A stretch of DNA of 64,000 nt from Acidobacteriota bacterium (GCA_021838785.1 JAKCCV010000001.1:62001-126000); one strand, 5' to 3'. Shown: positions 26,433 through 36,345, counted from the first letter of the stretch. Program-made: numbers and translations. Notes: generated from the sequence alone by a model not told the origin.

Positions 26433-27380
26433 ATGGCTCTGGAACGCAATCGAACGGTGGCTGTTCCTTCCCGCCTTTCGCCGCAGGTGGCGGCCAAGGT
26501 GCTTCTGGGAGGGCTCATCGCGGTCGGCGTACTGCTGGTCGTGTTGCTAGGCGCCAGTGCTTTTCTCACTTATAGCATTACCACCACCCACAATGATGTG
26601 GAGAATGTTACTCCGGCGACCTACTTGCTGCCCAGCTACTTGAGCGTTGGTTTTACCGATGCTCAAGGCGGCGAACATGCCGGCTGGCTGCTCATTGGCC
26701 TTCGCGGAGCCCCGGTCATCATTCTCTGTCCCGGATATGACATGAACCGGGCCGACATGCTTTCTTTAGGGGCCGTTCTTCAAGCGAATCATTTCAACGT
26801 GTACCTTTTTAATTTTTCGGGGCCTAAAGCGCGCGAAACGTTTTCGAACCTGGGCGTGCGCGAGGCATCCGATGTCGAAGCTGCCATTCAAGCCCTCACG
26901 CGCCGACGGGGCATCAATCCCCATCGTGTCGGCCTTTACGGACCCTCCGTCGGAGGTTTTGCGGCGCTGGTGGCCGCAGAGCGCGACCCAAAGGTGCAGG
27001 CTCTCGCCGTGGATGATGTTTACGAGCGACCGCTCCAGATGTTTGATGTAGAAATGGACCGCAAGCTTGGAGGGACGGGTTCTGTCTTCCGATTCATTTC
27101 CGGCTTGGTGTTTCGATTGTTCATGCTCGGCACGGCCAATCCCCCGGTTCGCCGGGATTTATCCAAGCTGGCGGGGCGCGCCAAGCTGTTCGTGGCGGGA
27201 GAAGATGTCCCTTCTCTGAAAGCCACCACGGAAGCGCTCTATCGAGCGGCCCCTGAACCGAAGGAAATCCAATTGGTGAACCACTCAGCCGGCAATATGG
27301 CTTCCTCCTCCGAGCGAAAAGCTTACGAGGATCGGATCATCACTTTCTTCTTGAAGAACTTGCCCTTGCGCGCCAATTGA
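26433..27380 (+). CDS. Membrane-anchored alpha/beta hydrolase
   Basis: A 315-residue protein with one N-terminal span (residues ~25-47, LLGGLIAVGVLLVVLLGASAFL) and an alpha/beta hydrolase domain. The oxyanion region is VIILCPGYDMNRADM and the nucleophile elbow is G170-P-S172-V-G174. The probable catalytic histidine is in VNHSAGNM near the C-terminus. It is related to the YqkD/BEM46-type serine hydrolases. The substrate is unknown. Confidence 0.8.
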   Translation: MALERNRTVAVPSRLSPQVAAKVLLGGLIAVGVLLVVLLGASAFLTYSITTTHNDVENVTPATYLLPSYLSVGFTDAQGGEHAGWLLIGLRGAPVIILCPGYDMNRADMLSLGAVLQANHFNVYLFNFSGPKARETFSNLGVREASDVEAAIQALTRRRGINPHRVGLYGPSVGGFAALVAAERDPKVQALAVDDVYERPLQMFDVEMDRKLGGTGSVFRFISGLVFRLFMLGTANPPVRRDLSKLAGRAKLFVAGEDVPSLKATTEALYRAAPEPKEIQLVNHSAGNMASSSERKAYEDRIITFFLKNLPLRAN

Positions 27381-27581
27381 ACAGGAGCCTTGAATGGCCG
27401 AAGTTGAAATCCTGTCCGTGGAAATCCCCTCCCGAGTCTGCATGGCCACGAGGGAAGGCTTGCAGGGTTCTCTCGGTCTGTTTCGAGCATCGCCTCTCCA
27501 CGCACCGAGGATTGACCCCGCTCGCACCACTCACCGGATACGAGGGATGGGGCTTTGGAAAGTCTGAGCCGCGCCCCCCTG

Positions 27582-28538
27582 ATGTCGAAACAAAACCCAG
27601 CCGGTCAACGTTCGGCCCATCGCGCGCGCCCACCCACTTTTCGGCACCGCTTGGAGTACGCCGTGGCGTGGGTTATCCTGAAGTCGCTGGGGTGGATGCC
27701 TCTCGAGTGCGCACGGTTGGTCTGCGCGGGCCTGGCGAGGCTCAGTTACGCTTGCTGGCCGAAATTGCGCAAGGTGGGTATGGCGAATCTGCGCCTGGCC
27801 TTTCCCGATTGGACCGATTCCCAACGCCGCCGCATTGTTCGCGGCGAATTCCAAACACTGGGCCGGATGCTGGCCGAATTTGCCCACTTCCCGCGCTTCG
27901 ACCGCAGCAACCTTCACAAGCTCATCGTGTATGATGGCTTTGAGGTTTTTGAACGCGCCCGCCAACAAGGCCGCGGCGTGCTCTTTCTAACGGCTCACTT
28001 CGGCAATTGGGAGCTAGGGTCTTTTGCCCACGGCATTTACGGGTATCCGTGCAACTTCGTCGTTCGAGAAATGGATAATCCCCTTTTGGATGCGCTCATC
28101 AACCGTTACCGATCCGCCAGCGGCGGGCGACCCATCGAAAAGAAGGATTTTGCCCGCGGCGTTCTCCGCGCCTTCGAGCGAGGAGAATCGGTGGGAGTGT
28201 TGATGGACCAGAACATGCTCCCCGAGGAGGGCGTCTTCGTGGATTTTTTTGGCCTTCCCGCCTCGACCACCACCGGCCCGGCGCGCATCGCCCGTAAGCT
28301 CAATGTTCCCATCGTCCTGGGGCTTGTGATTTGGGACCGCGAGCTTAAAAAGTACCGGCTCCACTTTGACGCTGTGACGTGGCTTGAGCGCCCCGACCCT
28401 GAAGAAGCCATCGTGGCCAATACCGCCCATTTCACCCACCTCATCGAGCAATATGTGCGCCGCTATCCCGACCAATGGTTATGGGTTCATCGGCGATGGA
28501 AGACCCGTCCCCCGGGCGCGCCGGAGTTGTATTCTTGA
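27582..28538 (+). CDS. Lipid A biosynthesis acyltransferase (LpxL/HtrB family)
   Basis: A 318-residue acyltransferase. The ATG at 27582 is preferred to a TTG nine codons upstream. The catalytic H-x4-E motif is H139-FGNW-E144. The substrate region includes [20 protein letters not shown] and the C-terminal segment is [16 protein letters not shown]. It transfers secondary acyl chains to the lipid A precursor on the cytoplasmic membrane. It is followed by lpxD, so the two form a lipid A module. Confidence 0.9.
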   Translation: MSKQNPAGQRSAHRARPPTFRHRLEYAVAWVILKSLGWMPLECARLVCAGLARLSYACWPKLRKVGMANLRLAFPDWTDSQRRRIVRGEFQTLGRMLAEFAHFPRFDRSNLHKLIVYDGFEVFERARQQGRGVLFLTAHFGNWELGSFAHGIYGYPCNFVVREMDNPLLDALINRYRSASGGRPIEKKDFARGVLRAFERGESVGVLMDQNMLPEEGVFVDFFGLPASTTTGPARIARKLNVPIVLGLVIWDRELKKYRLHFDAVTWLERPDPEEAIVANTAHFTHLIEQYVRRYPDQWLWVHRRWKTRPPGAPELYS

Positions 28539-28600
28539 ACGGGCCGCCTCGCCGGGCAGCTTACGCATTCGCCCCGGCGCTGGGCGGTGGAGGAGTCAAG

Positions 28601-29602
28601 ATGAATGCCGAGGAAATTGCTCGCCTCGTTGGCGGGAAATTGCAAGGGGATGGCACCGTCCAGCTCCGCGGGATTGCCGCTCTGGAATTCGCCACGCCCA
28701 CGGATTTGAGCTTTGCCGAATCGCCGCGCGCTTTGGCGCGCGCCCGGGCATCCCGCGCCGGGTGCATTCTGGTTCCCGAAGGCGTTGAGCTTCCTGGCCA
28801 CCTTACGATTGCCGTCCAATCACCCAAAGCCTCTTTGGCCCACGCCGCAGAAATTTTGCTTTTGCGAGAAAAGCCCGCGTCGGGCATCCATCCAACGGCG
28901 TTGGTGCATGACACCGCGAAGATCGCCCCGGAGGCTTCGATCGGCCCTTACGTCGTGATTGAGAAGGAAGCCACCGTGGGAGCCGAAACCTGCCTCGGCG
29001 CGGGCGTCTATATCGGTTCGCAGGTTCGGATTGGCGAGCAGTGCGTCTTCTATCCCCGCGTCACAATTTATCCTGGGGCGATCATTGGCAACCGCGTCAT
29101 CCTCCATGCCGGCGTGGTCATTGGGTCGGACGGCTTTGGCTATGTCTTCACCGAGGGTCAGCATAAAAAATTCCCTCAAATCGGTCAGGTCATTATTGAG
29201 GATGACGTTGAAATTGGAAGTAATTCCACCGTGGACCGCGGCTCGCTCGGAGTAACGCGCATCTCCGCCGGAACCAAGATTGATAATCTCGTTCAAATCG
29301 CCCACAACGTTGTGATAGGCCGGGGCTGCTTGATTGCCGCCCAAACCGGCATCGCGGGAAGCGCTCAAGTTGGCGAAGGTGTTGTGATGGCCGGTCAGGT
29401 GGGTGTTGGGGATCATGCTCGCATTGGGGCGCGGGCCGTGATTGGCGGACAAGCAGGAGTTCTGCCGGGCAAGATCATCCCCGCTGACGCCACGGTTTGG
29501 GGCACCCCGGCCCGGCCGCTCGACGAATTTAAGCAGGCTTATCGTCTCCTCGCAAGAAGCGCGCGAAAGCAACATCGCAGAAACCCATCAAGCCGCCGAT
29601 AG
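28601..29602 (+). CDS. lpxD: UDP-3-O-acylglucosamine N-acyltransferase LpxD
   Basis: A 333-residue enzyme from the ATG at 28601, which follows GGTGGAGGAGTCAAG; the upstream frame extension overlaps the previous gene and is rejected. The N-terminal uridine-binding domain ([18 protein letters not shown]) precedes a left-handed beta-helix of hexapeptide repeats. The catalytic histidine is H235 in [12 protein letters not shown]. It adds the N-linked acyl chain in the third step of lipid A synthesis. The C-terminus ends in a basic helical tail. Confidence 0.94.
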   Translation: MNAEEIARLVGGKLQGDGTVQLRGIAALEFATPTDLSFAESPRALARARASRAGCILVPEGVELPGHLTIAVQSPKASLAHAAEILLLREKPASGIHPTALVHDTAKIAPEASIGPYVVIEKEATVGAETCLGAGVYIGSQVRIGEQCVFYPRVTIYPGAIIGNRVILHAGVVIGSDGFGYVFTEGQHKKFPQIGQVIIEDDVEIGSNSTVDRGSLGVTRISAGTKIDNLVQIAHNVVIGRGCLIAAQTGIAGSAQVGEGVVMAGQVGVGDHARIGARAVIGGQAGVLPGKIIPADATVWGTPARPLDEFKQAYRLLARSARKQHRRNPSSRR

Positions 29603-30174
29603 CCGCGGTTAAAGCAATCCTTTCGCATCCCATTCACCGACTCAAGAGTTCTGAGGGCGACAAGTTCATGCAAGCCACAGATTCATTCTTTGATTTAGCG
29701 TTGCGTCCTCTCATTTTTACTTCCTCCGTCCCATGCAACCCAGCCCAACCGAGGGGCATCACCCCTAGCGTACCGTTCCGGCCGAGTTTTCGGTGCTGGC
29801 TGGCCGGGGGAGTGCTCTAAGCGTCAGAGATTGCTCCCATCCATCTGGCTTCCACGCGCAGGGTAGGCTGCCCGACGGGGTGGATGGACGCCAGGGGACT
29901 TCGTGATGGGGCAACCGCTCCACAAAGTCAACGAGTGGGCGGTACGAGAGGCCGCGTGTTCAAACTCCGTGGGACGTCTTGTAAGTCCGCCCACGTATTC
30001 TCGCGCTTCCTCGCCAGGCGGGCTGACGTGCGCCGCCCTCTTCCCAAGGTGACCGAGGACGGGCGGCCTGCTTGATCCATGACCGCAATGACGAAGGAGA
30101 GCCCTTCGTTGTGCTATTCTGGAAAGGTGTAGTAAAAGCCAACTTGTCGGCTCAAGGCCGAAAATTACGACGCA
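29603..30174. other. 570-bp stretch without a recognised gene
   Basis: Frames here are short and their translations show no protein-like pattern on either strand. There is no tRNA, no obvious terminator with a T-run, and no repeat shared with the rest of the window. It probably holds the leader and promoter of the following DUF2946-like gene and receptor. Confidence 0.4.
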
Positions 30175-30552
30175 GTGAAAGCTCTTTCTCCAACTAAAGG
30201 CACCTTGTTTTATCGCCACTCCCTGCTCCGCTTCGCGGTGGCGTGGATTTCTGTGCTATTGCAGTTGCAGATCTTCTTTGTCCTTGAACTGCACGACAAC
30301 GTCCTCAGTCCCCGCTTTCGGCGATTTCTAAACCCCGTGGCCAATAGCTGGAGCGGGCCGAGCCCGGCGCCGCCCCATCGTTCCTTTTGCCCGGCCTGCC
30401 AACTGGCGCGTCAAGGAGCCGTGCATCCCTCCACCGAAAAACCCGCGTGGGTGCTGCTCCAGCAAGTGGCCGCCGCGCGGCCGGCCTCCGTTCTCTGCCC
30501 TCCTTTTCTTTTCCTCTACCGGCCGTCCGGCCGCGACCCACCTTGTGCGTAG
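30175..30552 (+). CDS. Possible DUF2946-like small exported protein
   Basis: A 125-residue frame starting with GTG. A membrane or signal segment (LRFAVAWISVLLQLQIFFVLEL) is followed by a histidine near HD, then HRSFCPACQLARQGAV with a C-x2-C pair, and an ending YRPSGRDPPCA. This layout resembles DUF2946-type proteins, which have a Cys/His motif in mid-protein, end in a short R/P-rich tail and often sit beside TonB receptors. No clear ribosome site precedes it, so expression is uncertain. Confidence 0.42.
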   Translation: MKALSPTKGTLFYRHSLLRFAVAWISVLLQLQIFFVLELHDNVLSPRFRRFLNPVANSWSGPSPAPPHRSFCPACQLARQGAVHPSTEKPAWVLLQQVAAARPASVLCPPFLFLYRPSGRDPPCA

Positions 30553-30605
30553 CTTCGCTTCCTCCGTACGTCAAATCAACACCAAATCTCAATGGAGGTG
30601 TGACG

Positions 30606-33275
30606 ATGAGCGCATCAGGTTTATCGGGCATTTTATTTCATGGCGGGACCGCGCCGCCGACCGTGCGGCAATCCGGACGCAAGACCCATCTTGGACCGGC
30701 GGGGCTTGCCGGAATTCTCATCACGCTGCTTTTCGCGGGAACCCTCTTTGGGCAGGCTCTGGGAACTTCGGGAACGATTCAAGGAACCGTTCTTGACCCA
30801 TCGGGCGCCGCCGTCGCCGGCGCGACGGTGATGATTCAAAACCCGGTGAGCGGTTACGTTCGCTCGACAACCACCAGCAGCACGGGCCAGTTTGAGTTTC
30901 AAAATGTGCCTTTCAATCCCTATCACTTAACCGTGACACAGAAGGGGTTTCAACCCGCGGTGCAGGATGTCAGCGTTCGTTCCGGGCTTCCCGTTCAGTT
31001 GAAAATCACCCTGCAGATTGCTTCCGTCGCCACAACCGTCACGGTGACCACGCAAGCCAATGATTTGATCGAGAGGACCCCCGTTCAACACACGGACGTC
31101 AACAGCACCCTTATTGCGCGGCTTCCTATCCAAAGCCCGTCCATTGGCATGAGCGAGGTCCTGAGCAACGCCACGCCCGGTGTGGTGGCGGACGCCAACG
31201 GTTTTTTCCATCCATTGGGCGAACATTCCGACACCACCATTGTCGTGGACGGCCAGCCCATCACCGATCAGCAGGCTAAAATCTTTGCCAATCAAATCCC
31301 GATGGACGCCGTCCAATCCATGCAGGTGATTGAAGGCACGCCGCCGGCCCAGTACGGCGATATGACCAGCCTCATCGTCAACACCACCACGAAGTCGGGG
31401 TTGGGTCTTAAGACGCCCCACGGCAACTTCAGCAGCCAATACGGCACTTTTGGTTCCTGGTCGGAAGCTCTGACGCTCGGCGTGGGCGGGAGCAAATGGG
31501 GCAACTTCATCGCCGTCAACGGCGACGGTTCCAGCCGTTTCCTGGACTCGCCGGAGTTTACCGCCTTCCACGACAAGGGCAATGACGAGAGCATCTTCGA
31601 TCGCGTGGACTGGCAGCCGGATGCCAAAGACACCGCCCATCTCGACCTGGAAGTGGGCCGGTCGTGGTTTCAGATTCCCAATACCTACGACCAGCTCCGC
31701 GTCGGGCAGGACCAACGTGAGCAAATCAAATCCATCAATCTCTCGCCGGAATGGACTCACCTGTTCAACGACTCGACGCTCATAGCGATTCAGCCCTTCA
31801 TGCGCATCACGCACGTTCAGTATTACCCGAGCGCCGACCCGTTTTCCGACCTGCCGGCCACACTCAATCAGGATCGCCGGCTGGCCCATTTCGGTTTTAC
31901 GGCCGCCCTGACCTATTCTCACGGTATCCAAGAAATGAGGGCCGGCATGGAGTTGCTGAACAGCCCCATCACGGAGAATTTCGGTCTGGGCCTCACGGAC
32001 CCGACTTTTAATCCCGTTTGCCTCACCTCGACGGGCAGCCCCGTTCTCATCCCCACGCTGACCAACCCGGCAGATTGCGCTGCCGATGGGTTTGTGGTTA
32101 ATCCGTCGCTGGCTCCAGGCCTGATTCCGTATGATTTGACGCGGGGTGGCCACCTTTTCAACTTTCACGGCTACGCGGATATCAAGGAGGTGGGCCTCTA
32201 CGCGCAGGATGACATCACGCTGGGTCCCTGGCGGTTGGATGGCGGCCTGCGCGAGGACGTTTATCGCGGCCTCAGCCGCGCCAGCGCCCTCGAGCCGCGT
32301 ATTGGCATCGCCTATGACATCAAACCCACCAACACCGTTATTCGCGTCGGTTACGCGCGCCTTTTTGACACTCCCTATTACGAAAACCTCCTCCTTTCCA
32401 GCGCCACCGGCGCCGGCGGCCTGGCCACCACCGGCATCGGCGCCTTCGGCCAAGCGCCGCTCGTGCCGGGGCGGCGCAATCAATTCAACGTCGGCCTCGA
32501 ACAAGCCTTCGGACGCCACCTGGTCGTGGATGCCGGATACTTCTGGAAATACACTCGAGATGATTACGATTTTGACGTGCTCTTCGATACTCCACTCACC
32601 TTCCCCATCCAATGGCGGAAGTCGAAGATTGATGGCGCGGCCATTCGCGTGAACCTCACCAATCTCCACGGCTTCACCGCCTATTCCGTGTTGGGCCATG
32701 CCCGCTCGCGGTTCTTTGGACCGGAAGTGGGCGGCCTGATCTTTAATTCTCCTTTGGACACCGGCGTGTTCCGCATTGACCACGACCAGGCGTTCCAGCA
32801 AACCACGAATTTCCAATACCAATTTCGTCAGGGGCCGTGGGTGGATTTTAGCTGGCAGTACGAAAGCGGCCTGGTGGCCGGCGCCGTGCCGAACCTGGCG
32901 TCCGTCCTGGCGCTGGATGGCGATGAGCAGGCGGCCATCGGATTTTTCTGCGGCAACGAGGTGGCGACCTTAACCAATCCCATCACTTCGTGCAGCGTGC
33001 CGTATCCTCAATGGGGCGCCACCCGCGTGCGCATCCCCGCGCCGGGAACTTACAATCCGGACACCAACCCGCCCCGCGTGGCTCCCCGCAATCTTTTCAA
33101 TCTGGATTTCGGCATGGATAACATCCTGCATACCGACCGCTACAAGCTCAATCTTCGCCTCACGGTCATCAATTTGCTTAACAAGGAGGCGCTCTATAAC
33201 TTTCTTTCAACCTTCAGCGGCACCCATTTTGTGACCCCGCGCACCTTCCAAGCCGGCATCAAGCTGGTTTTCTGA
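30606..33275 (+). CDS. TonB-dependent receptor with carboxypeptidase-like N-terminal domain
   Basis: An 889-residue outer-membrane receptor. The ATG at 30606 follows TGGAGGTGTGACG; the longer frame is rejected. A long N-region leads to a signal helix (AGLAGILITLLFAGTLFGQA, ending near residue 51). The carboxypeptidase regulatory-like domain (GTIQGTVLDPSGAAVAGATV...GQFEFQNVPFNPYHLTV) precedes the plug (VVDGQPITDQQAKIFANQIPMDAVQSMQVIEGTPPAQYGDMTS). The barrel ends FQAGIKLVF, with a C-terminal Phe. It could transport a ligand connected with the small Cys/His protein upstream. Confidence 0.9.
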   Translation: MSASGLSGILFHGGTAPPTVRQSGRKTHLGPAGLAGILITLLFAGTLFGQALGTSGTIQGTVLDPSGAAVAGATVMIQNPVSGYVRSTTTSSTGQFEFQNVPFNPYHLTVTQKGFQPAVQDVSVRSGLPVQLKITLQIASVATTVTVTTQANDLIERTPVQHTDVNSTLIARLPIQSPSIGMSEVLSNATPGVVADANGFFHPLGEHSDTTIVVDGQPITDQQAKIFANQIPMDAVQSMQVIEGTPPAQYGDMTSLIVNTTTKSGLGLKTPHGNFSSQYGTFGSWSEALTLGVGGSKWGNFIAVNGDGSSRFLDSPEFTAFHDKGNDESIFDRVDWQPDAKDTAHLDLEVGRSWFQIPNTYDQLRVGQDQREQIKSINLSPEWTHLFNDSTLIAIQPFMRITHVQYYPSADPFSDLPATLNQDRRLAHFGFTAALTYSHGIQEMRAGMELLNSPITENFGLGLTDPTFNPVCLTSTGSPVLIPTLTNPADCAADGFVVNPSLAPGLIPYDLTRGGHLFNFHGYADIKEVGLYAQDDITLGPWRLDGGLREDVYRGLSRASALEPRIGIAYDIKPTNTVIRVGYARLFDTPYYENLLLSSATGAGGLATTGIGAFGQAPLVPGRRNQFNVGLEQAFGRHLVVDAGYFWKYTRDDYDFDVLFDTPLTFPIQWRKSKIDGAAIRVNLTNLHGFTAYSVLGHARSRFFGPEVGGLIFNSPLDTGVFRIDHDQAFQQTTNFQYQFRQGPWVDFSWQYESGLVAGAVPNLASVLALDGDEQAAIGFFCGNEVATLTNPITSCSVPYPQWGATRVRIPAPGTYNPDTNPPRVAPRNLFNLDFGMDNILHTDRYKLNLRLTVINLLNKEALYNFLSTFSGTHFVTPRTFQAGIKLVF

Positions 33276-33477
33276 CCGGCGGCTATCCGAACCCGGCACG
33301 GCGCGCTGAGGCCGCCTTCGCCGTCGCAGCCTGCCGCCCGCGCCCATCGAGGGTTCACGGCGCGGGAACGGTCGCGAGCTGAGCGTGTTCGCTCGGCTGG
33401 ATTTTAGCCGCCTGCTTGATTAAAATACGTGAGGGAACGTTGATGTTTTTCCGAGCCAACAAAAGGAGCGTAAATCC

Positions 33478-34581
33478 TTGAAAAAGACGCGTTGGAAGAG
33501 AGGGGGTATCGCCGGCCTAGCCCTCGTGCTGCTGGTCGGCACGATGATGGCGGCGCAGACCCTCGCGCCCGCGCAGCAGGAAGCTGTTCGGCAATCCATC
33601 CTTCGTTACGTGAAGGAGCGCTTCAGCATTCCCCCGAACGTCACCCTGACGCTCACGCCGTTCCGCAACGTCGGCTTTCAGGGGTTCTATCAAACCACCA
33701 TTCTGGTCAACGGGGGCAAGTCGAAGCAGATCGCCTACGTCAGCGCCGACGGCAAGCTCCTGATTTTTGGCAACATTTATGCCTTGCCCTCCGACCCGCC
33801 GACGCTCGCGGCGCGCCGCGCCGTCCTTATTCAATTCGTCCGCCAGCAATTCAAAATTCCCGCCAACCTGACGGTCGGCTTGAGGGGCTTTCGCGATTCC
33901 CCGTTCCCGCAGTTTTACCAAACCACCGTGCTGGTGAACGGCGGCCAGCAGCAGCAAATCGCCTATGTCAGCAAGGCTGGAAGATATCTTGTGTTTGGCA
34001 ATATCTTCCAGCTCGGCTCCAATCCGCGGCTCGCCGTTGAGCGCGAAATCAATCTCCACAATCAGCCGAGCGTGGGGCCGGCCAACGCGCCCGTCACCAT
34101 CGTGGAGTATTCCGACTTGGAATGCCCTATGTGCGCGCGCATGCACCAGTTCATGGTGAGCCAGCTCATTCCCAAGTACGGCAACAAAATTCGGATCGTC
34201 TTTAAGGAATTTCCTCTGGTGCAAATCCACCAATGGGCGCTCACCGGAGCGATTGCCGACCAGTGTGTTTATCAAATCAATCCCGCCGATGTTCTGGGCT
34301 TTCGCACGCTGGTCTTTCAAGATCAAAGCCTGCTGAATGCCACCAACGCCCGGGCCCTGCTTTTGGATTTTGGCGAGCGCCTCGGCGTGGACCGGACGCG
34401 GCTCGCCGCCTGCATAGATTCCAAGGCCACCTTGCCGCGCGTCGAGGCCGACATGCGCGAAGGCCAGCGGCTGGGCATCAACAGCACCCCTACGTTGTTC
34501 ATTAACGGTCAGATGATGGTGGGCCTGCCTCCGGCCAATGAGTTTTTCGCCATCATCAACCAGGATTTAGCGGACAAATAA
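33478..34581 (+). CDS. DsbA-like thioredoxin-fold protein with duplicated N-terminal domain
   Basis: A 367-residue exported protein beginning with TTG, preceded by AAAAGGAGCG. A signal peptide (residues 1-26) is followed by two homologous ~65-residue units (about 38-103 and 113-178). Both contain FYQTT-LVNGG, QIAYVS and FGNI. The C-terminal thioredoxin-like domain has the active site C216-P-M-C219 after VTIVEYSDLECPMC, and the cis-Pro motif in INSTPTLFINGQ. It should act as an oxidoreductase or isomerase in the periplasm; the duplicated unit may be a substrate- or dimer-binding domain as in DsbC/DsbG. Confidence 0.85.
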   Translation: MKKTRWKRGGIAGLALVLLVGTMMAAQTLAPAQQEAVRQSILRYVKERFSIPPNVTLTLTPFRNVGFQGFYQTTILVNGGKSKQIAYVSADGKLLIFGNIYALPSDPPTLAARRAVLIQFVRQQFKIPANLTVGLRGFRDSPFPQFYQTTVLVNGGQQQQIAYVSKAGRYLVFGNIFQLGSNPRLAVEREINLHNQPSVGPANAPVTIVEYSDLECPMCARMHQFMVSQLIPKYGNKIRIVFKEFPLVQIHQWALTGAIADQCVYQINPADVLGFRTLVFQDQSLLNATNARALLLDFGERLGVDRTRLAACIDSKATLPRVEADMREGQRLGINSTPTLFINGQMMVGLPPANEFFAIINQDLADK

Positions 34582-34839
34582 CGCCAGTCGTTCTTGGACG
34601 GTCGCCCACGCGCCCGCCTCAAGCAGGCTTTCTACCCTCAATTACGCTGCACTCCTTAAACCCTTCTCTCCCGCCGAAAATGCCTGCCCAACGGTTGCCG
34701 AATCTCCGACTCCCTCTCACGGGCCGAGGCGACAGTGGCCGGGTTCCGATCCATCTTTGAGAGGGTGCTGCGCTCCCGAACTCAGGTGATTCGGGCCCGA
34801 GTTGAACGAAGAAAACACCTTCAGGCGAGCGCCTGGCTT

Positions 34840-34888
34840 AGATTGGCTCCTCGGGTAGGACTCGAACCTGCAACCCTTCGGTTAACAG
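34840..34888. repeat. Left attachment site (attL): displaced tRNA-Asn 3' half
   Basis: Matches 42361-42409 at 48 of 49 positions. The only difference (T for C at 34856) breaks a pair in the T stem, as expected for a copy no longer under selection. The tRNA 5' half is absent here, so this is not a working tRNA gene. Confidence 0.9.
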
Positions 34889-35031
34889 ATGCGCGGACAC
34901 CAATTTTCAAGCACTTACGATAGTTGGTGATAGAGTGCGACAAAGCGCGATTCGCCCGCTATTTATGCGCCTTCCGTGAGAGTCTGACGCCTTGCCTGAT
35001 AGTGATGGATTGTGACGGTTTTTTATCGGGG

Positions 35032-35058
35032 GGTACACCAAAAAGTACACCAAATTTC
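35032..35058. repeat. Left copy of 27-bp repeat, probable integrase arm site
   Basis: Identical to 42298-42324. Each copy contains two direct repeats of GTACACCAAA. The copies sit just inside the two element ends, about 145 bp from the left core and about 37 bp from the right core, the places where tyrosine recombinases bind arm-type sites. Confidence 0.65.
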
Positions 35059-35305
35059 CTTGCCCTGTTATGGTGCATTCGCGCCGGGCAGAGGGGGAGA
35101 GGATTGCCTTACCGTTTACCGTGACAGAGAGAATCGCACAGCGGGCCGCCAGGCTTCACGGCGGGGCATTCTACGCGGACTTTGGCTCGCCCGCCCGAAG
35201 ATGCCGGAAAAAAGTTCAGGATTCGACCCCCATACCCGTTCTTTTTGGCGGGCGATTTCGCGTCCGTTCCACTCTGCCCGTTAAAATTTCAACCCCTTAA
35301 GACCT

Positions 35306-35311
35306 TATAAT
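35306..35311 (+). promoter_or_regulatory. Candidate -10 element before the HTH gene
   Basis: A perfect TATAAT lies 42 bp before the ATG at 35354; the -35 is poor (TTAAAA around 35281). A half-site GCACCAAATTTC, related to the arm repeat, begins about 10 bp downstream and could be an operator. Confidence 0.35.
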
Positions 35312-35353
35312 CGTTGTGTGGCACCAAATTTCGTGAAGACGATTCCTTGGACA

Positions 35354-35692
35354 ATGAAAAATAAAACCGTGAGAAAATGCGGCAGACCACAAAAGTTAAC
35401 GCCCGAACTGGAGGACCGTTTCTTGGAGCGTTACGGCTGTTCACGCTCCAGCATTCAGAGCATCGCCGCAGAACTGGGGATTAGTGACAGGACCATTTAT
35501 CGCGCCCTCCGCCGGGACGCCCGCTTTCTTCAGCGTTACGAGCGCGCGAGCGACAATCATCTTTTCGTCTGGTTTGACCACTTCGATTCTTCCGAAAACT
35601 ATATCGGGAACATGGAACAGGCATGGAAGGATTGGCGAATTTTGTCAGCCCTCATCGCGCGGGCGCGCGAGGGCAGACCTAGTAGCTACTGA
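35354..35692 (+). CDS. Helix-turn-helix protein of the integrated element
   Basis: A 112-residue protein from the ATG at 35354; an upstream GTG at 35318 is less likely because it sits at the expected transcription start. Residues ~8-50 (CGRPQKLTPELEDRFLERYG, then SSIQSIAAELGISDRTIYRALRR) form a helix-turn-helix like those of phage terminase small subunits or invertase-type regulators. The rest contains an aromatic, acidic stretch (FVWFDHFDSSENYIGNM). Its end overlaps the end of the convergent membrane-protein gene by 7 bp. It could be a regulator or a TerS-like packaging protein. Confidence 0.6.
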   Translation: MKNKTVRKCGRPQKLTPELEDRFLERYGCSRSSIQSIAAELGISDRTIYRALRRDARFLQRYERASDNHLFVWFDHFDSSENYIGNMEQAWKDWRILSALIARAREGRPSSY

Positions 35693-36315
35693 GCCGGGCA
35701 ACTTGAATGTTTGAATGGGGCCGAGAGCCTTTCGGCGTCCGCCACGTAGCCCGTTGTCACGTCCTTAAGCTCGCACACGGGGTAATCCGGCGTGAAGCCC
35801 TGCGGAAGTTGCAAAAAAACGTACCGCACCTTGTCACCTTGAATCATACGAACGTTTTCGGGCGCATCCGACAGCGCCCAAACGGTCCCGTCATTCATGT
35901 AGACTTGCGGGCCGGTTGTCGCGTCCGCGGGATGCAAAAACACCGCACGCACGGTTGCAGTGCGGTTCGCCGTGTGCCGCTTCCAAAAGGGCGCGACCAC
36001 AAGGAAGATCGTACCAGCAATCAGGAAAAAAAACGCGAATCTTATCACGTCTCGCACAAACCTCAAAAGCAATTTCTCCTTTTCAAGCCAGAAGACTAGC
36101 TGCGCAAAACCCGCACCGCAAATTGCGCCGGTGACTAACGACTGTCGGACGGAATAGGTGCCAGAGCAAAAAATGAGGGCGGCTTCCCCGCCAAGCATCC
36201 CGCCAGTGCCCGTCCACCAAAGCCAGTTGCGAACGGCAGGTGCGGCCCGCAGAAAGGCACGCCCCAGCCTTTTCCATCGGGTCACATTTTTCGTGGAACG
36301 GATAATATCGGTCAT
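35686..36315 (-). CDS. Membrane protein of unknown function (element cargo)
   Basis: A 209-residue protein with three membrane spans in its first half (WLWWTGTGGMLGGEAALIF, SLVTGAICGAGFAQLVFWL, VIRFAFFFLIAGTIFLVVAPFW) and a ~95-residue soluble C-terminal domain (YMNDGTVWALSDAPENVRMIQGDKVRYVFLQLP). No family is recognised. It lies 30 bp after the exported-protein gene on the same strand, so the two are probably cotranscribed. Position in the element's non-replication part suggests cargo such as exclusion or defence, but nothing in the sequence proves it. Confidence 0.55.
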   Translation of the reverse strand: MTDIIRSTKNVTRWKRLGRAFLRAAPAVRNWLWWTGTGGMLGGEAALIFCSGTYSVRQSLVTGAICGAGFAQLVFWLEKEKLLLRFVRDVIRFAFFFLIAGTIFLVVAPFWKRHTANRTATVRAVFLHPADATTGPQVYMNDGTVWALSDAPENVRMIQGDKVRYVFLQLPQGFTPDYPVCELKDVTTGYVADAERLSAPFKHSSCPAQ

Positions 36316-36345
36316 CGCTAGTCACTTGATCGAGAATGTAACGCA

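Larger units (their letters stand above)
34889..35353. other. Non-coding left end of the element
   Basis: Only weak frames occur. The stretch holds the left copy of the 27-bp repeat (35032-35058), a related half-site GCACCAAATTTC near 35321, and a promoter before the HTH gene. It probably serves as the attachment-site arm region. Confidence 0.5.

Noticed and set aside
29824-30219. A 131-codon minus-strand frame before the second receptor
   Set aside because: The composition is not protein-like, there is no ribosome site, and it overlaps the more plausible DUF2946-like frame.
30927-32822. A 631-codon minus-strand frame opposite the second TonB receptor
   Set aside because: It lies wholly inside the receptor gene and has no recognisable domain; it results from high GC and codon bias.
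34840-34923. A second tRNA-Asn gene at the left end of the element
   Set aside because: Only the 3' half is present and no 5' acceptor or D arm precedes it; it is the displaced attachment site.
34924-35317. Short plus-strand frames at the left end of the element
   Set aside because: They run through the arm repeat (giving GGTPKSTPNFL-type translations), lack ribosome sites and show no domain.
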